Under the pieces are notes generated by a model, which ran no database searches, was not told the origin of the DNA, and worked only from the letters and a program-made list of their open reading frames with translations. A stretch of 64,000 nt of DNA. Source: Punica granatum (lineage: Eukaryota; Streptophyta; Magnoliopsida; Myrtales; Lythraceae). Positions within the stretch are counted from its first letter, which is position 1. Every line of letters starts with the position of its first letter. The DNA lies in NCBI RefSeq assembly GCF_007655135.1, contig NC_045130.1, forward strand, positions 16,244,001 to 16,308,000, read 5' to 3'. A program made the translations under genes and the position numbers. Shown one piece after another: positions 11,618 through 25,332 of this stretch.

Positions 11618-14379
11618 AACCCGACAAGTAGTTAGTTCTTGAGGACCGGTGTTTAGGTCCATTACACGTGTAAGCAAGTGTTAAAAAAGACCACATAAGA
11701 AAGATCACATGTTGTCACACGAGGTCGAATTTTGAGATTCCAAATCAAAGAAGCATAACACCGGGACCATCAAGGAGCGATTCCTCGATTTATATGAGCT
11801 TTAAGTACCATCATCTATCAGTTTAACTTGGGATATGATCCATTCACATGTAAGCCTAGTGGACGGAAATTTTACAATATAATAATTTACTTTTAAATCG
11901 AAAAGTGATTTGTGTCAAATATTGAATTGTTTTATAACAGATATTTAAAATTTAAATAAGGTAATTTTTCATCATTCAAATATTAAAGTTTCTATTTTTT
12001 GAATCTCATTTTTTTAAATAAAATTTTATGACTATTTTTTCTAAATTATTTTGCGAAAGTAACTCAGTTTTCATTATGTTCCTAAATACTTATTTTAATT
12101 TATAATTAAATATATCAATTATAATTTTTTTTCGACCAAAATATTTATCAATGAGGAACCTAGGATTAACATTTGTAGCACAAGCGGTAGACTTTTATGA
12201 ATCATTCGGTCATCATATAATATATGGATATGGATTATTAAATAATAATCTTATTATTTTTTATTATGTGTTAATTAGCATTATGAAATAATTAATTTTA
12301 AGTTGTTTACGGGGATTTCCTGTAAGTTAATTAATGTCATGGCTTAATTAATGTTAAGTTACGAACGGCGAAAAGTTAGAGAATGAGGAGTTGGGAATTT
12401 GAGTTTTTAACACATGGTGACTTTCAGTAGTTGTCTGAGTAGACGCGCCACTCGTTGCTGCGGCTGCACTAATATAATCAATGCTATATTAAGTACATTG
12501 ATGGATTAGTGTGCTTTATAATATTATCGTATATACATTATCATCCAACGTCAAAGATGAAAAAATCATGTTACATTTTATATCATCAAGTCTAATTACA
12601 TGCTACTTGTTTCTTACATTTTCGTAGAACTACATATAAAAAATCAGCAACACCAGACAATAAATCAACAAATTCTCGTATCTTAGACTATATAAATACA
12701 ACCATGAAAAGGACAACTAAAACAAAAAAAGATTCGCAATCTTCCTCTGCAATCAAAAGTTTGAAACCTCCAAACCATGGACATGTAAAACACAAAAGTA
12801 CTGGCAATATTCCATATTCGTCAATTTCTCTTTTCAAGCTAATGTTTGCTTTGTGGCTCACTGTTACTTCTCTTTGTTGATAAACCTACCAATAACGAAG
12901 AAGAGGTAACTATGTAATTAGTGTTAATAGCGATAAGGACAGGAGCTAACTCATCCACTATTTAGAATAAAAACAAATGACCAATTTTTGTATTAATGAA
13001 CACTAAAGTAGAAGGTAGACACACTGGTAGAATGATGGAGGTATAGGGTGAAGTACTACCAAATCCCCCGAATCCATGGAAAACTCTGAAAGAATGACTG
13101 AAAATGTTGAAGTTCTGGTTTGGTAAAAAAAAGAGATATGATTGGTGATGGTCAGATTGGATGGAGAAAGACAGTGTCGGTGAGGAATAGTGAAAAACAA
13201 GACAATGAGAAATAAAACAGTAAAAAAAAAAAACTTAATATCATAAGTACAGAGAAAGTGAGAGTTGGTGATATTAGTAAAACATATCTGAAATATTTGA
13301 TGTTTTCTCATAGATAAATTTAATTGATAAAAAATTAGGAAAGTTAGCAATCAGAAAATTCATAACCATATCGAATTTTCAAGATTGACAATGTATTTTT
13401 CAGAAAGTGTTCACAATCAGTTGAATTATTACCAAGTAAAAAATAAGTCCATTTAAGAAGGAATACAAGGAGGAAAGATTGTTATTTAAATTAGATAGAG
13501 TGTCTATTATCAACTTATTGAAATTCTATAATGATAAGAGAAAATTTCTCTTTCCTTTGATTTCTTTGTTTTGACGAATATTAGGAAAAGAGGTAAATGA
13601 TACAGCTACTCTCAAGGAAAGATTCCATTTTCTACGCCTAATTAATTAAATGGAAAGACTCGACAGTAATTTAACCATAATTAAGATCTAAAGAATAAGA
13701 CCACAAATCTCATACTTACAATCCAAAAGACCAAAATCAAGGAGTTCCTTTACGATCCCTACAAAACAAATACTAATAAATTCTTTCATAAGAATGCCTT
13801 AACTTGCAAATCATGTTACTTAAATTTCGAGATTTAACACTCTAAACTAAATCCAGGTTAACAATGTGAATGAATTAATTTTCATGATGAACAAAGCTAG
13901 AAACATAATTCAGCCTATAACTATTCAAAATAAATAACACATCTTAACACATAAAAATATTCAAAGTAAGTAGAACTTACGATCTTAACAGCCAAGTAGA
14001 AATTAATTTAATGTTTGTACATGTATTATGTTTCAATAACTTGTGATTTTTGGAAGCCAGAAGCATTTATCTTTTCCATGGTGTAAACTCTCTCCATGAG
14101 AAGACATGTATATCCACATATGATGATTCAATATCCTTTTTCTTCTTTTGAATCTGTAGTAGGAATATCAATTAAATCGGTTATTAATATATGTGGTGAG
14201 TTATTTACGCTAAATAAGGCAAAATGAAGTAGAAGTTAGAGTGTTGACCGAGTTCACCATATTTATGCTTGTTGCCTCTAAACTGATCCAATTCATCAAT
14301 TCAACCAAAGCACAAACGAAAATCCCTGCAAATGAAAAGTAAGTCAATTGATAATGTTATGGAGATAGAGGATAATAAT
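11618..14379. other. AT-rich intergenic DNA with one small ORF
   Basis: No gene family is recognised. The only ORF with a promoter-like context is the 58-codon ORF at 12704-12880, listed separately. The minus-strand ORF at 13003-13350 is a low-complexity Phe/Leu-rich translation of A/T runs. Confidence 0.5.
12704..12880 (+). CDS. Small ORF, 58 residues, basic N-terminus and hydrophobic C-terminus, unknown
   Basis: ATG at 12704 follows a TATA-like CTATATAAATAC at about 12688 by only some 10 bases, so the TATA could not drive this ATG with a normal leader. The first 35 residues are Lys/Ser-rich (MKRTTKTKKDSQSSS...). The last 18 are hydrophobic (LFKLMFALWLTVTSLC), like a single membrane span. 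I recognise no family. It could be the first exon of a longer gene, a decayed fragment or chance. Confidence 0.2.
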   Translation: MKRTTKTKKDSQSSSAIKSLKPPNHGHVKHKSTGNIPYSSISLFKLMFALWLTVTSLC

Positions 14380-15178
14380 GCCTGGAAAAGTTAGGCAGGT
14401 TGCGTCACGTCTAATGTTTGGCCTATCAAGCTTTCGTTATGTATCGCTACGTATGCAAGTTTCCATGCGAGTTCCCCCAACCGCGTGTTGCTGTGTGTTC
14501 AAGTGTCTCCTTAATTGAAAATTAAAAATCATTTAATTAAATCTATATATAAAATTAAACAGAAAAAATATTTTAATAAAAAATAATTTCAATCAAATTT
14601 AACTTTCAAATTAGTAGAATTGCAATAATTTTAATATGAAGAAAATACATGAGGTAAAGTTATATAAGATTAAGCAAAAAAATTATTTCAATAAAAAATA
14701 AGTTCAATCAAATTTAACTTTGATTGGTAGAATTATAGCACCAAAACAATTACTTTAATTTATTGCGAATAGAGATGTATAACTTTGATTAGCTGATTCT
14801 AGTGAATTTAACATTCGAATCAATATATAATATATAATATCTTGAATAGTTAACTAGGTTGTGTCACTTGTGATGTTTGGGCTATCCAGCTTCTGCCATG
14901 TATCGCCACGTGTGCAAGCTCCCATGTGAGTTCCCCAACCTCTTGTTGCCATGTGTTCAAGAGCCTCCTTAATTATAAGATTAAAAATTATTTAATCAAA
15001 TCTATATGTAAGATTAAACGGGAAAAAATATTTTAATAAAAAATACTTCCAATCGAATTTAACTTTCGAATTAGTAGAATTGTAGTAATTTTAACATTAA
15101 GAAAATATACACGGTAAAGTTATATATGATTAAGTAGAAAAATAATTTCAATAAAAAATAATTTCAATCACATTTAAC

Positions 15179-15366
15179 TTTTTCTTCGATGTGAACACTA
15201 ATATCCGAAAAGCCCAATTGAGTTCCTACTAATCCAGTCAAGCTGGGTCGGCTCACTAAGGGGTAAAGCTGTCACAACGAAGATTTTCTGCATTCACAAT
15301 GACTCGAACTCAAGGCCTTGTTTAAGCGGAACAAGTACCGAATCGCTTGAACCAACTCACGTTGGT
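15179..15366 (-). mobile_element. SINE inside array unit, copy 1
   Basis: Read on the minus strand it has a tRNA-like head: GGTTGGTTCAAGCGGTTCGG (box A region), then TTGAGTTCGAGTCATTG (box B). The flanks repeat the words AATCA(C/A)ATTTAACTTT and TCAAGTTTAACTTT, consistent with a target-site duplication. Homologues are at 15836-16013 and 17329-17511. Confidence 0.75.
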
Positions 15367-15835
15367 TCAGTCAAGTTTAACTTTCATTAGTAGAATTGGT
15401 AGAATTATAGCACCAAAATAATTGCTATAATTTTATTACAAATATATATGTATAAATTTAATTAGTTGAAAAAATATTTCAATTGAATTTAACATTCGAA
15501 TCAATATATAATATATAATGTCGGAATAGTTAACTAGGTTGCGACACGTGTAATATTTGACCTATCCAGCTACCACCATGTGTCACTACATGTGCAAGTT
15601 CCTATGTGAGTTCCCACAACCACATATTACCATGTTTTCAAGTGCCTCCTTAATTAAAAGATTAAAAATTATTTAATTGAATCTATATATAAGATAAAAT
15701 TAAAAATAATTATTTTAATAAAAAATAATTCCAATTGAATTTAACTTTCAAATTAGTAGAATTGCAATAATTTTAATATGAAGAAAATACACGTGGTAAA
15801 GCTATATAAGATTAAGCAGAAAAATTAACTTTTCT

Positions 15836-16013
15836 TTTCGGTGTGAACCCTAGTATCCGGAACCTCAATTTGACCATGATTAATCCAGTAGAGTCAGGAA
15901 AACCCACTAAGTGGTAAAGATCTCCCAGCATGGATTTGTTGTATTCACAAGGACTCGAACCCAAGACCTTACTCAAGCGAAACAAGTACCGAACAGCTTG
16001 AACAACCCACGTT
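15836..16013 (-). mobile_element. SINE inside array unit, copy 2
   Basis: Same family, same orientation and same relative position as copy 1, with tRNA-like boxes at its minus-strand head (right end). The flanking duplication is truncated here. Confidence 0.72.
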
Positions 16014-17328
16014 TGTAGAATTGGTAGAATTATAGCACTAAAATAACAGCTTTAATTTTATTGGGAATAGATATGTATAACTTTAATTAGTTGAAAAAAA
16101 TTATTTCAATTGAATTTAACATCCGAATCAATATATAATATATAATGTCAAGAACAGTTAAACCACGTTGCACCACATGTAATGTATGGTCTATCTAGTT
16201 TCCGTCATGTGTTGCCACGTGTGCAAGTTCCTATGTGAGTTCCCCCAACTGCGTGTTGCCATGTGTTCAAACTGCCTCCTTAATTACAATATTAAAAATT
16301 ATTTAATCGAATATATGTATAATATTAAACGGAAAAAAGTATTTTAATAAAAAATAATTTCAATCAAATTTAACTTTGATTGATAGAATTGGTGGAATTA
16401 TAACATCCGAACAATTGCTTTAATTTTATTGTGAATAGTTATGTGTAACTTTAATTAGCTAAAAAAATTATTTTAATTAAATTTGACATTCGAATCAATA
16501 TATAATATATAATGCCCGAAACAGTTAACTAGGTTACGCCACGTGTAATGTTTGGCCTATCCAGCTTCCGCCATGTGTCGTCACATGTGTAAATTCCCAT
16601 GTAAGTTCTCCCAACCGCATGTTGCCATGTATTCAAATGCCTCCTTCATTACAAGATTAAAAATTATTTACTAGAATCTATATATAAGATTAAACGGAAA
16701 AAACTATTTTAATAAAAAATAATTCCAATGGAATTTAACTTTCGAATTAGTAGAATTGCAGAAATTTTAATATGAAGAAAATACACGTGGTAAAGTTACA
16801 TAATATTAAGCAGAAAAGTTATTTCCATAAAACATATTTTCAATCAAATTTAACTTTGATTGGTAGAACTTGTAGCATTATAGCACCAAAACAATTGCTT
16901 TAAGTTTATTTTGAATAGATATGTAAAAATTTAATTAGCTGAAACAATTATTTCAATTGAATTTAACATTCGAATCAATATATAATATATAATGCCTGGA
17001 ATAGTTAACCAGGTTACGCCGCGGTTTGGCCTATCTAGCTTACGCCATGTATCGCCATGTGTGTAAGTTACCATGTGAATTCCCCCAATCGCGTGTCGCC
17101 ATGTGTTCAAGTGCTTCCTTAATTACAATATTAAAAGATATTTAATCGAATATATATATAAGACTAAACGGAAAAAGTTATTTTAATAAAAAATAATTCC
17201 AATCAAATTTAACTTTCAAATTAGTAGAATTGCAGTAATTTTCATATGAAAAAATACACATGATAAAGTTATATAAGATTAAACGGAAAAATTATTTCAA
17301 TAAAAATAATTTTAATCGAATTTAACTT

Positions 17329-17511
17329 TATTTTCGATTTGAACCCTGGTATCTGGAAGCCCAATTGGGTACCGACTAATCTAGTTGAGCTGAGTCGGTC
17401 TACTAAGGAGTAAAACTCCGCCAACGTGAATTTTCTGCAATCACAATGACTCGAACTCGAGACCTTGCTTAAGCGGAACAAGCGTCGAACTGCTTAAACC
17501 TACCCACGTTA
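17329..17511 (-). mobile_element. SINE inside array unit, copy 3
   Basis: Same family and same position in the unit. AATTTAACTT on the left and CAAATTTAACTTT on the right flank it. Units without the SINE, for example near 16353, show this word once (an empty site). Confidence 0.75.
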
Positions 17512-20500
17512 GTTCAATCAAATTTAACTTTGATTAGTAGAATTGGTAGAATTATAGCACCAAACAATTGCTTTAATTTATTGCCAATAGATATGTTTAA
17601 CTTTAATTAGCTAAAAAAATTATTTCAATTGAATTTAACATTCGAATTTATATATAATATATAATGCCCGGAACAGTTAACGAGGTTGCGCCACGTGTAG
17701 TGCTCGGCCTATCCAGCTTCCGCCATGTGTTGCCATGTGTGCAAGTTCCTATGTGAGTTCCCTCAACCGCGCGTTACCATATGATCAAGTGCTTCATTAA
17801 TTACAGGATTAAAAATTATTTAATCGAATATATATATATATATTAAACAAAAAAAATTATAATAAAGAATAAATCCAATCAAATTTGACTTTCGAATTAA
17901 TAGAATTGCAGTAATTTTAATATGAAGAAAATGCACATGGTAAAGTTATATAAGATTAAGCAGAAAAATTATTTCAATAAAAAGTAACTTCAATCAAATT
18001 TAACTTTGATTGGTATAATTGGTAGAATTATAACACCAAAACAATTGCTTTAATTTTATTGCGATTAGATATGTATAACATTAATTCGCTGAAAAAAATT
18101 ATTGCAATTGAATTTAACATTCGAATTGGTGGAATTATAGCACCAGCTTTAATTTTAATATGAAAAGATACACATCGCAGAAAAAAAAAATATAAACTTA
18201 ATTAAACGAAAAAAATTAATTTAATCGAATCAATATATAATACATATTGTCTAGAACAGTTAATTAAATTGCGCAACGTGTAATGTTTGGCCTATCCAGC
18301 CTCCGCCAGGTGTCGTCATGTGTGTAAGTTCCCATATGAGTTTTTCCAACCATGTGTTGACATGTGTTCAAGTGCCTTCTTAATTACTTGATTAAAAATT
18401 ATGGAATCGAATCTTTACATATAGATTAAACCGAAAAAAAATTATTTTAATAAAAAATCATTGCAATCAAATTGAACTTTAGAATTAATAGAATTACACA
18501 CGGTAAAGTTATCTAAGTTTAAGCATAAAAATTATTTTGATAAAAAATAGTTTCAATCAAATTCAACTTTGATTGGTAGAATTGGTAGAATTATAGCACC
18601 AAAACAATTACTTTAATTTTATTGTGAATAGATATGTGTGACTTTAATTAGCTGCAAAAATTTACTGCAATGGATTTGAACATTCGAATTGGTAGAATTA
18701 TAGCGCTAGCTTTAATCTTAACACAAAATCATACACATAGATAAAAATAATACAAACTTAATTAAACGAAAAAAATCAGTTTGATAAAATACTTGGAATA
18801 GTTAATCAGGTTGTGCCACGTGTAATGTTTGGCCTATCCAACTTCCGTCATGTTGTGTGCAAGTTTCCATGTGAGTTTTCCCAATCTCGTATTGCCATGT
18901 GTTCAAATGCCTTATTTATTACAAGATTAAAAATTATTTAATCGAATCTATAAATAAGATTAAATGGAAAAAAATTATTTTAATAAAAAAATAATTCCAA
19001 TCATATTTTACTTTTGAATTAGTAGAATTGCAGTAATTTTAATATGAACAAAAATACACATGGTAAAGTCATATAAGATTAAGCGGAAAAAAATTTCAAT
19101 AAAAAATAATTTCATCAAATTTAATTTTGATTGGTAGAGTCAATCAATATGTAATATACAATGCCCGAAACAATTAACCAAATTACGCCACATGTAATAT
19201 TTGGCCTATCTTGCTTCCGCCATGTGTCGTCACGTGTGTAAGTTTGCATGTGAGTTCCCCAACCTCATGTCGCCAAGTGTTCAAATGCCTCTTTAATTAC
19301 AAGATTAAAAATTATTTAATTGAATATATATATAAGATTAAAAAACAAAACCGATCGAATTTAACTTTTGAATCAGTAATAATGTATCACTCCTGGACTA
19401 GTTAACTAGGTTTTGATATGTGTAATGTTTGACCTATCCAGCTTCCGCCATGTGTCGCCACGTGTGCAAGTTCCCATGTGAGTTCCCCTAACCACGTGTT
19501 GCCATGTGTTCAAATGCCTCCTTAATTACAAGATTAAAAATTATTTAATCGAATCTCCATATAAGATTAAAAGAATAAAATTATTTTAATAGAAATTTAC
19601 TTTTGAATTAGTAGAATTGTACTAATTATAATATGAAAAAAGTACACGTCGTAAAGTTATATAAGATTAAGCAGAAAATTTATTTCAATAAAAAATAATT
19701 TCAGTCAAGTTTAACTTTGATTAGTAGAATTGGCGGAATTATAGCACAAAAACAATTTCTTTAATTTTATTACAAATAAATATTTATAACTTTAATTAGC
19801 TGAAAAAATTATTTCAATTGAATTTAATATTCGAATTGGTAGAATTATAGTGCCAACTTTAATTTTAATACAAAAAGATACATATGGCAAAAAAATACAA
19901 ACTTAATTAAACGAAAAAAATTAATTTGATCAAATTGGTACAATTGCACTGTACATTGAAATTCATGTAAAATTAGTCTAATCTATATCTAACATTCGAT
20001 TTGGTAGAATTGCAACGTTCTATATAGTGCCAAAACAATTACTTTAATTGAATAAAAAACTATCTAATCAAATCTATATGTAAGATTAACCGGAAAAAAA
20101 AATTTCTTAAAAATAACTTCGACTGGAACAATTGACCAGTTTTCGTCGCGTGTAATCGTTGGCATCTCAAGCTTTCACCATGTGTCGCCAAGCTTCGCCC
20201 TATGTGCAAGTTCTCATGTGGGTTCGACGAACCACGTGTTTCCATGTGTTACTTATTTATAAATATATAATTAAATTAAACAAAAAAATTATTGTAATAG
20301 AAAAAATTTAATCTGAAAAAATTATTTTAATGGAATTTAACATTCGAATTGGTGGAATTCTATGCATGTACATTGTAATTTGTGTTAATAATTTCATTTA
20401 TATCAGTTTAATTAACGAGAAAAATTATTTTAATCGAATTTAACATTCGAACTGGTAGAATTGCAATAGTGCATGAATACCAACTTTTATACGAATATGT

Positions 20501-20706
20501 ATATATAAACTTAATTAAACGTAAAAAAATTATTTTAATCAAATTTAACATCCGAATTCATAGAATTCCAACGCTGTACAATGAAATACTAGTTTTTATA
20601 TGAATTTGTCTGTATAAACTTAATTGAATAAAAAATTATTTTAAATAAATTTAACATTCGAATTGGTAGAATTACACTATTTTATGTGGAATAGCAATGA
20701 ATTACG

Positions 20707-20742
<36 letters not shown>
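20707..20742. repeat. Compound (TC)n(TA)n microsatellite
   Basis: About ten TC units followed by about eight TA units at the right border of the tandem array. Confidence 0.95.
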
Positions 20743-23700
20743 CAAATATAAAGTTGTATCCCGTGTAATAAATAGGTTAGAAAAAAATGTAAAGATTATA
20801 TAGGGTCACAAATGTAAATGTCTAAATAAGATTTAGGGTTAAATTAATTTAAATATTTATATTATTAATTCACATAAATAAAATTGTATTTATTTCAATA
20901 CGTATACAATTAATTATAATATGCAAATTCTACCCAACAAGTAGAATTATAAGCGTCTGCATACTTATTTATTATAAGCATATGTTACATGAATAATTTT
21001 TAGTGTGATAAAAAAATTCTTTGAAACAAAAAATACTACTAAATTCATATAAATATAATTATATATTTCAATATATACACAATTAATTATGAATATAATA
21101 AATTTACAAGATAAGTAGAATATATAGATTAATTAGCAACTATATTAATTTTCAATATGATAAATAAATTCTTTCAAACAAAAATTACTACTAAAAATAA
21201 TTAAAATGTATCATTAAAAAACCATTTACAATAACACATGTATTATACACAAACTGAAAAGAAGTTTAGAAGGAATTCGAAGAAAAGTTTGTTCATCAAC
21301 CTACAATTTATGTACATCAATTTTCAGCTTGCCATTTATATAATTCAACTATAAAAAAATTTGCAAAAGTGAACAAATTCTCAATTTATCTTAATATAAC
21401 GATCAAGTGTGACATACATTTAGGATATCTAAAAGTTCAATTTATATATTTCTGATTTTATTTAAAATTGACTTAAAAAACTTAGAATTTCATAAAGTAA
21501 AATTTAATATTAGTTCCATGCTTTTTATTTCATAATCAATCATAGAAATTGATTGCTAAAATTAATAACTACATTATTACCATATATCACTGCTAAAAAA
21601 ATAATAAGGCACATTATATCCTTTATTTTTCACTGTTATTATATCCTTTATTTTTTATTTAATTTCAAATATATTCTTTTCAGTATGAATTAATTTTTAA
21701 TTATAAATACGTATTTAATTTTACAATAATAAACAATCATGATCGTAGCTAGCTACACTAAGTTTTCATTTCCAATTTTTTAATACATTCAGGATATTAA
21801 TTAACATACTGAGCGAATAATATTATTAATAATTAATTTTGAATCCAAACATATCATACATAATTTCCTTCTAATGTTTTCTAGCTAAAAACTTCTTCAG
21901 AATGTCATGTACAATAATCACATTTTTTATTCATTTATTTAAAAATGAAAAAATATAAATTTATAATATTTGATTTATAGAACAAAATTCATTTAAAAAA
22001 TAATAGATGTCAGCGAAATGCCAATTATCATATTAAAAATAATATCACCATATTATATTTTTGTCAGTTGTTTTCTACGTTTGATTGTTTCAAATATTTG
22101 AATTGCTATAATAAGATCAATTAAGGATAATAATGATATTTATTTTATAATGAGTTTATAATTCAAGGACTTTTTTTATAAGTAAATTCATGACATATAT
22201 AAACTCCGAGCACATTATTTTAAGATATTATCATTATTAATAAATAAGTGAGTATAAGAAATAATAATTTCTTAATATTACATGTGTGTCACAATCATTT
22301 GAGATAGTTTTTGGACCAGAGGCGGTGCGGGGATATTTTTTCCCTGGTTATTATTATTTTTATATAATTAAAATAGGTTCCATTCTTGCACATTATGAAG
22401 CCACATGTCACTTTTTTTGTGTTATTCAATTTTCTTTTTTTGGGTGAATAAAAGTGCATATGTTAGAAGTTATTCAATTTTCTTTGCTTTGTGTTTTAGT
22501 TCATAAATACTTAAATTAACTACATAAATTAAAACTAACTAATACTCTAATTTTTTTCCCAACACTTACAATTGATAAATACACCTAACTTGTAACAATT
22601 TCGATTTCTTATTAAAATAACAAGAAAAATTCTCTCATGTATGCAAATGTATGGCGTTATGATCTTAAATAACTTATTTTTAAAATAATATGAAGTTAAT
22701 TAAACGTAACTAATATTCTAATTTTTTCCAACACTTCCAATTAATAAATTCACCTAACTCGTAATAATTCCAATTTTTTATTAAAATAACAAGAAAAATT
22801 CTCTCATGTATGCAAATGTCTAGTGTTATTATCTTAAATAACTTGATTTATTTGAAATAGTATGAAGTGTAATATAGGACACCGAAATTATATATTGCGT
22901 TCAGGATTGATATTATAAGAGAATAAAAATGTATTCTTTTATCTATTATTTAATATAGTAGGTGAAAAAGGAATGATGAAAGCTGGTTGCGAACATGATC
23001 CCATATGATTCATGAATAAGTTTATAATTAAATAATTGTAAATAAACATAAGAAGAAATATTGGCTTGAATATTATCTTATAAAATTTTATATGAAGTCT
23101 AAAAACTTACTGTAAATTGAAAATTTATAATTTTTATAAATATTATCTCAAATAAAAATATGAATTTGTATGAAATAATATATACACTTATAATGTTATT
23201 GATGTTTTAAAGGGTGCACGGAAAAATAAATTTTACTCTTTTTTGTAGTAGTAATAAGCAATTCCAGTATCATATGAATATATTTAGAACATGTGACCCA
23301 TGGATAATTACATCGCAATTTCTATAATTATGCTAAAATTTGAATTTGAGTTTTAAATGAATAAATTTCACTACAATCTTAAAACATTTAGTCTATTTAG
23401 AGCAAATCGGCCAATTTTTCGTCATGTTCATGCATCAAATATACATGTGCATTATACAGGCCAAGGAGTAATGAAACTAGTAAATCACAGGACATATATA
23501 TATATATCAGTTTAGTCTGAGCCAATAGTATGAGAAAATCGTATGAAAAATATATAGTAACAATCATATTTATAACATCGATCTATTTCCTCGCTACTAA
23601 GCACGAATTTGCTTCCTAGTAAGAGATAAAAACACAATGCCCAATATCTACAAAAAAAAAAAAAACACGCGCACACTAACAATCATATTTATAACATCGA

Positions 23701-24869
23701 TCTATTTCCTCGCTACTAAGCGCGAATTTGCTTCCTAGTAAGAGATAAAAACACAATGCCCAATATCTACAAAAAAAAAAAAAACACACGCACACACACA
23801 ATGTCGGATACTTATATGAAAGTAAATTAAAATGATGGAATAAGCATTATTTAAATTTTGTGAAGGAATGTTGATTGCATCATATCTAAGAGAAACATGG
23901 TATCCCAATGAATCCCTTTTCAACTCATTAAAGTGATATACCGTAATTCACCAAAAAAAAAAGCGATGTATCAGAAAAGAAGATGGAAAAGAAGAATGAG
24001 ATGCTCGTTCCATTCCATGTCAATTCATTTCAGCATACCAACTGTAACCTAAATGTCTTGTAATGTAGAAAGCACGTGCACATACACCATGGGTAGTGCC
24101 ATGCACCATTAAGTCGTATCATTCAACAAAGAAAAAAAAAATTCAATGTATTAACTGATTACTGTCTCAGCTTTGATTTTAAATTGGCTGAACTTGAAAT
24201 GCTTGCATATTGACCATGCAGATGGCACAAGGAATTAATTTAGACCATTTTCCGTTAACTGTAACCCATTATTTTATCATATTTTTTAGGCCTATGATAA
24301 AGTCTTTTGCTTACTAGCTATCATCTTCGCCGCACCTGTGTTTATCATATCTCCCCAGCAGAAAGAAATATCTAAATATACATCTATATATATATATATA
24401 TCATTATATCAAATTGGAATCAGCTAGCCAAACTTCTTTCAACGGATTTAACATAAGAAAACCTGGAACGTATCATAAACTTGATTCTCTTAGATAAAGG
24501 TGCCTAACAAGTTAAAAACTGTGATGTTTCTCAACCGTTCATGACTGATTCTTGGCCCTTTTTGTTTCTATATATCTCCCATTTGCACCTTCTCTATTTT
24601 ATTTGGGACAAATGTGTATTATTGAAAAAAATACTGTCACTTTTTCTTTTGGTTGAAAGTATGCTTTTACTCATAACCCATATTTACATAGTAGTGCCAG
24701 TGCAAAGTTCCTATCCTCCCGAGCAACTATCACAAAGAAACCACCCTACCGAAGATACTTGAGTCGCATAACCGTTGCCCGAAGAGACTCCCCATCCTCA
24801 AGTACATGCCACGCTTGTAGTACTATCACTTTCATCTCTTAAAAAGGTGTAATGCAGCAAACTACACTT
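20743..24869. other. Very AT-rich intergenic DNA with two local tandem duplications
   Basis: No gene seen. It contains a diverged duplication at about 22525-22870 (period about 169 bp, marked by ACAAGAAAAATTCTCTCATG at about 22620 and 22789) and the 119-bp duplication at 23561-23798. The ORFs at 23735-23923 and 24541-24762 have no family signal. Confidence 0.5.
23561..23798. repeat. 119-bp tandem duplication
   Basis: Two nearly identical copies (23561-23679 and 23680-23798), each ending in a poly-A run followed by alternating AC/GC. Few differences imply a recent event. Confidence 0.92.
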
Positions 24870-25332
24870 TGTTGGAACTAGCCGGGCTCAATTTAGAATT
24901 TTGGGCCCACCTTGATAGGTGATCGAAATCCTATTAAGGATATTTCTCTATCTATATCTCTTGTACATATATCGATATCCTTGACATATTTCTAAAATGT
25001 TCTATCAATGAGATATTATACTACCTTTAACCCTATATTTAGCAAGTATATTTACTTGTTTTATGCAATTGAATGTTTGATATAGATTGCGATATCTTAT
25101 TAGAAATTTGCGGCAGTCTCTATAAATACCCTCCAGGTATGCTTAAAGCCTAAGTTCCATTTTTTTAATCTTTCCGAGCACTCTCTCATTTAAGAATTGG
25201 ATAGAGAGATTGAGACTCCCTCTCGATCCTTTGCTTTTGTAAGTCGATCGTGCCGAGCTCGTGGAGGTCCGAGGTTCGTGAGATGCGTGAGGGAGGCACA
25301 TGTTCAAGGTCATATTTTTTCGGACCCCAACA
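24870..25332 (+). repeat. Left LTR of the 24.9-28.7 kb element
   Basis: Ends TG...CA. A TCTATAAATACC TATA box lies at about 25119. Homologous to 28173-28659. A 131-codon ORF (25197-25592) crosses the LTR end and resembles no retroviral-type protein. Confidence 0.85.

Larger units (their letters stand above)
14380..20700. repeat. Degenerate tandem array of at least 12 units
   Basis: A conserved block reading like GGCCTATCCAGCTTCCGCC recurs at about 14421, 14880, 15559, 16189, 16555, 17028, 17706, 18290, 18829, 19202, 19431 and 20160. Each is followed by CATGTGAGTTCCCC, CTCCTTAATTACAAG and AATTTAACTTTCGAATTAG blocks. Spacing varies from about 230 to 730 bp. The usual spacing is 370-580 bp, and three of the longer units carry an extra SINE of about 180 bp. 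From about 20300 to 20690 the array decays into shorter subunits built on TTAACATTCGAATTGGTAG. No ORF runs through it. All units lie in the same orientation. Confidence 0.9.

Noticed and set aside
13003..13350. 115-codon minus-strand ORF
   Set aside because: Low-complexity translation of A/T runs in intergenic DNA, with no start context or family signal.
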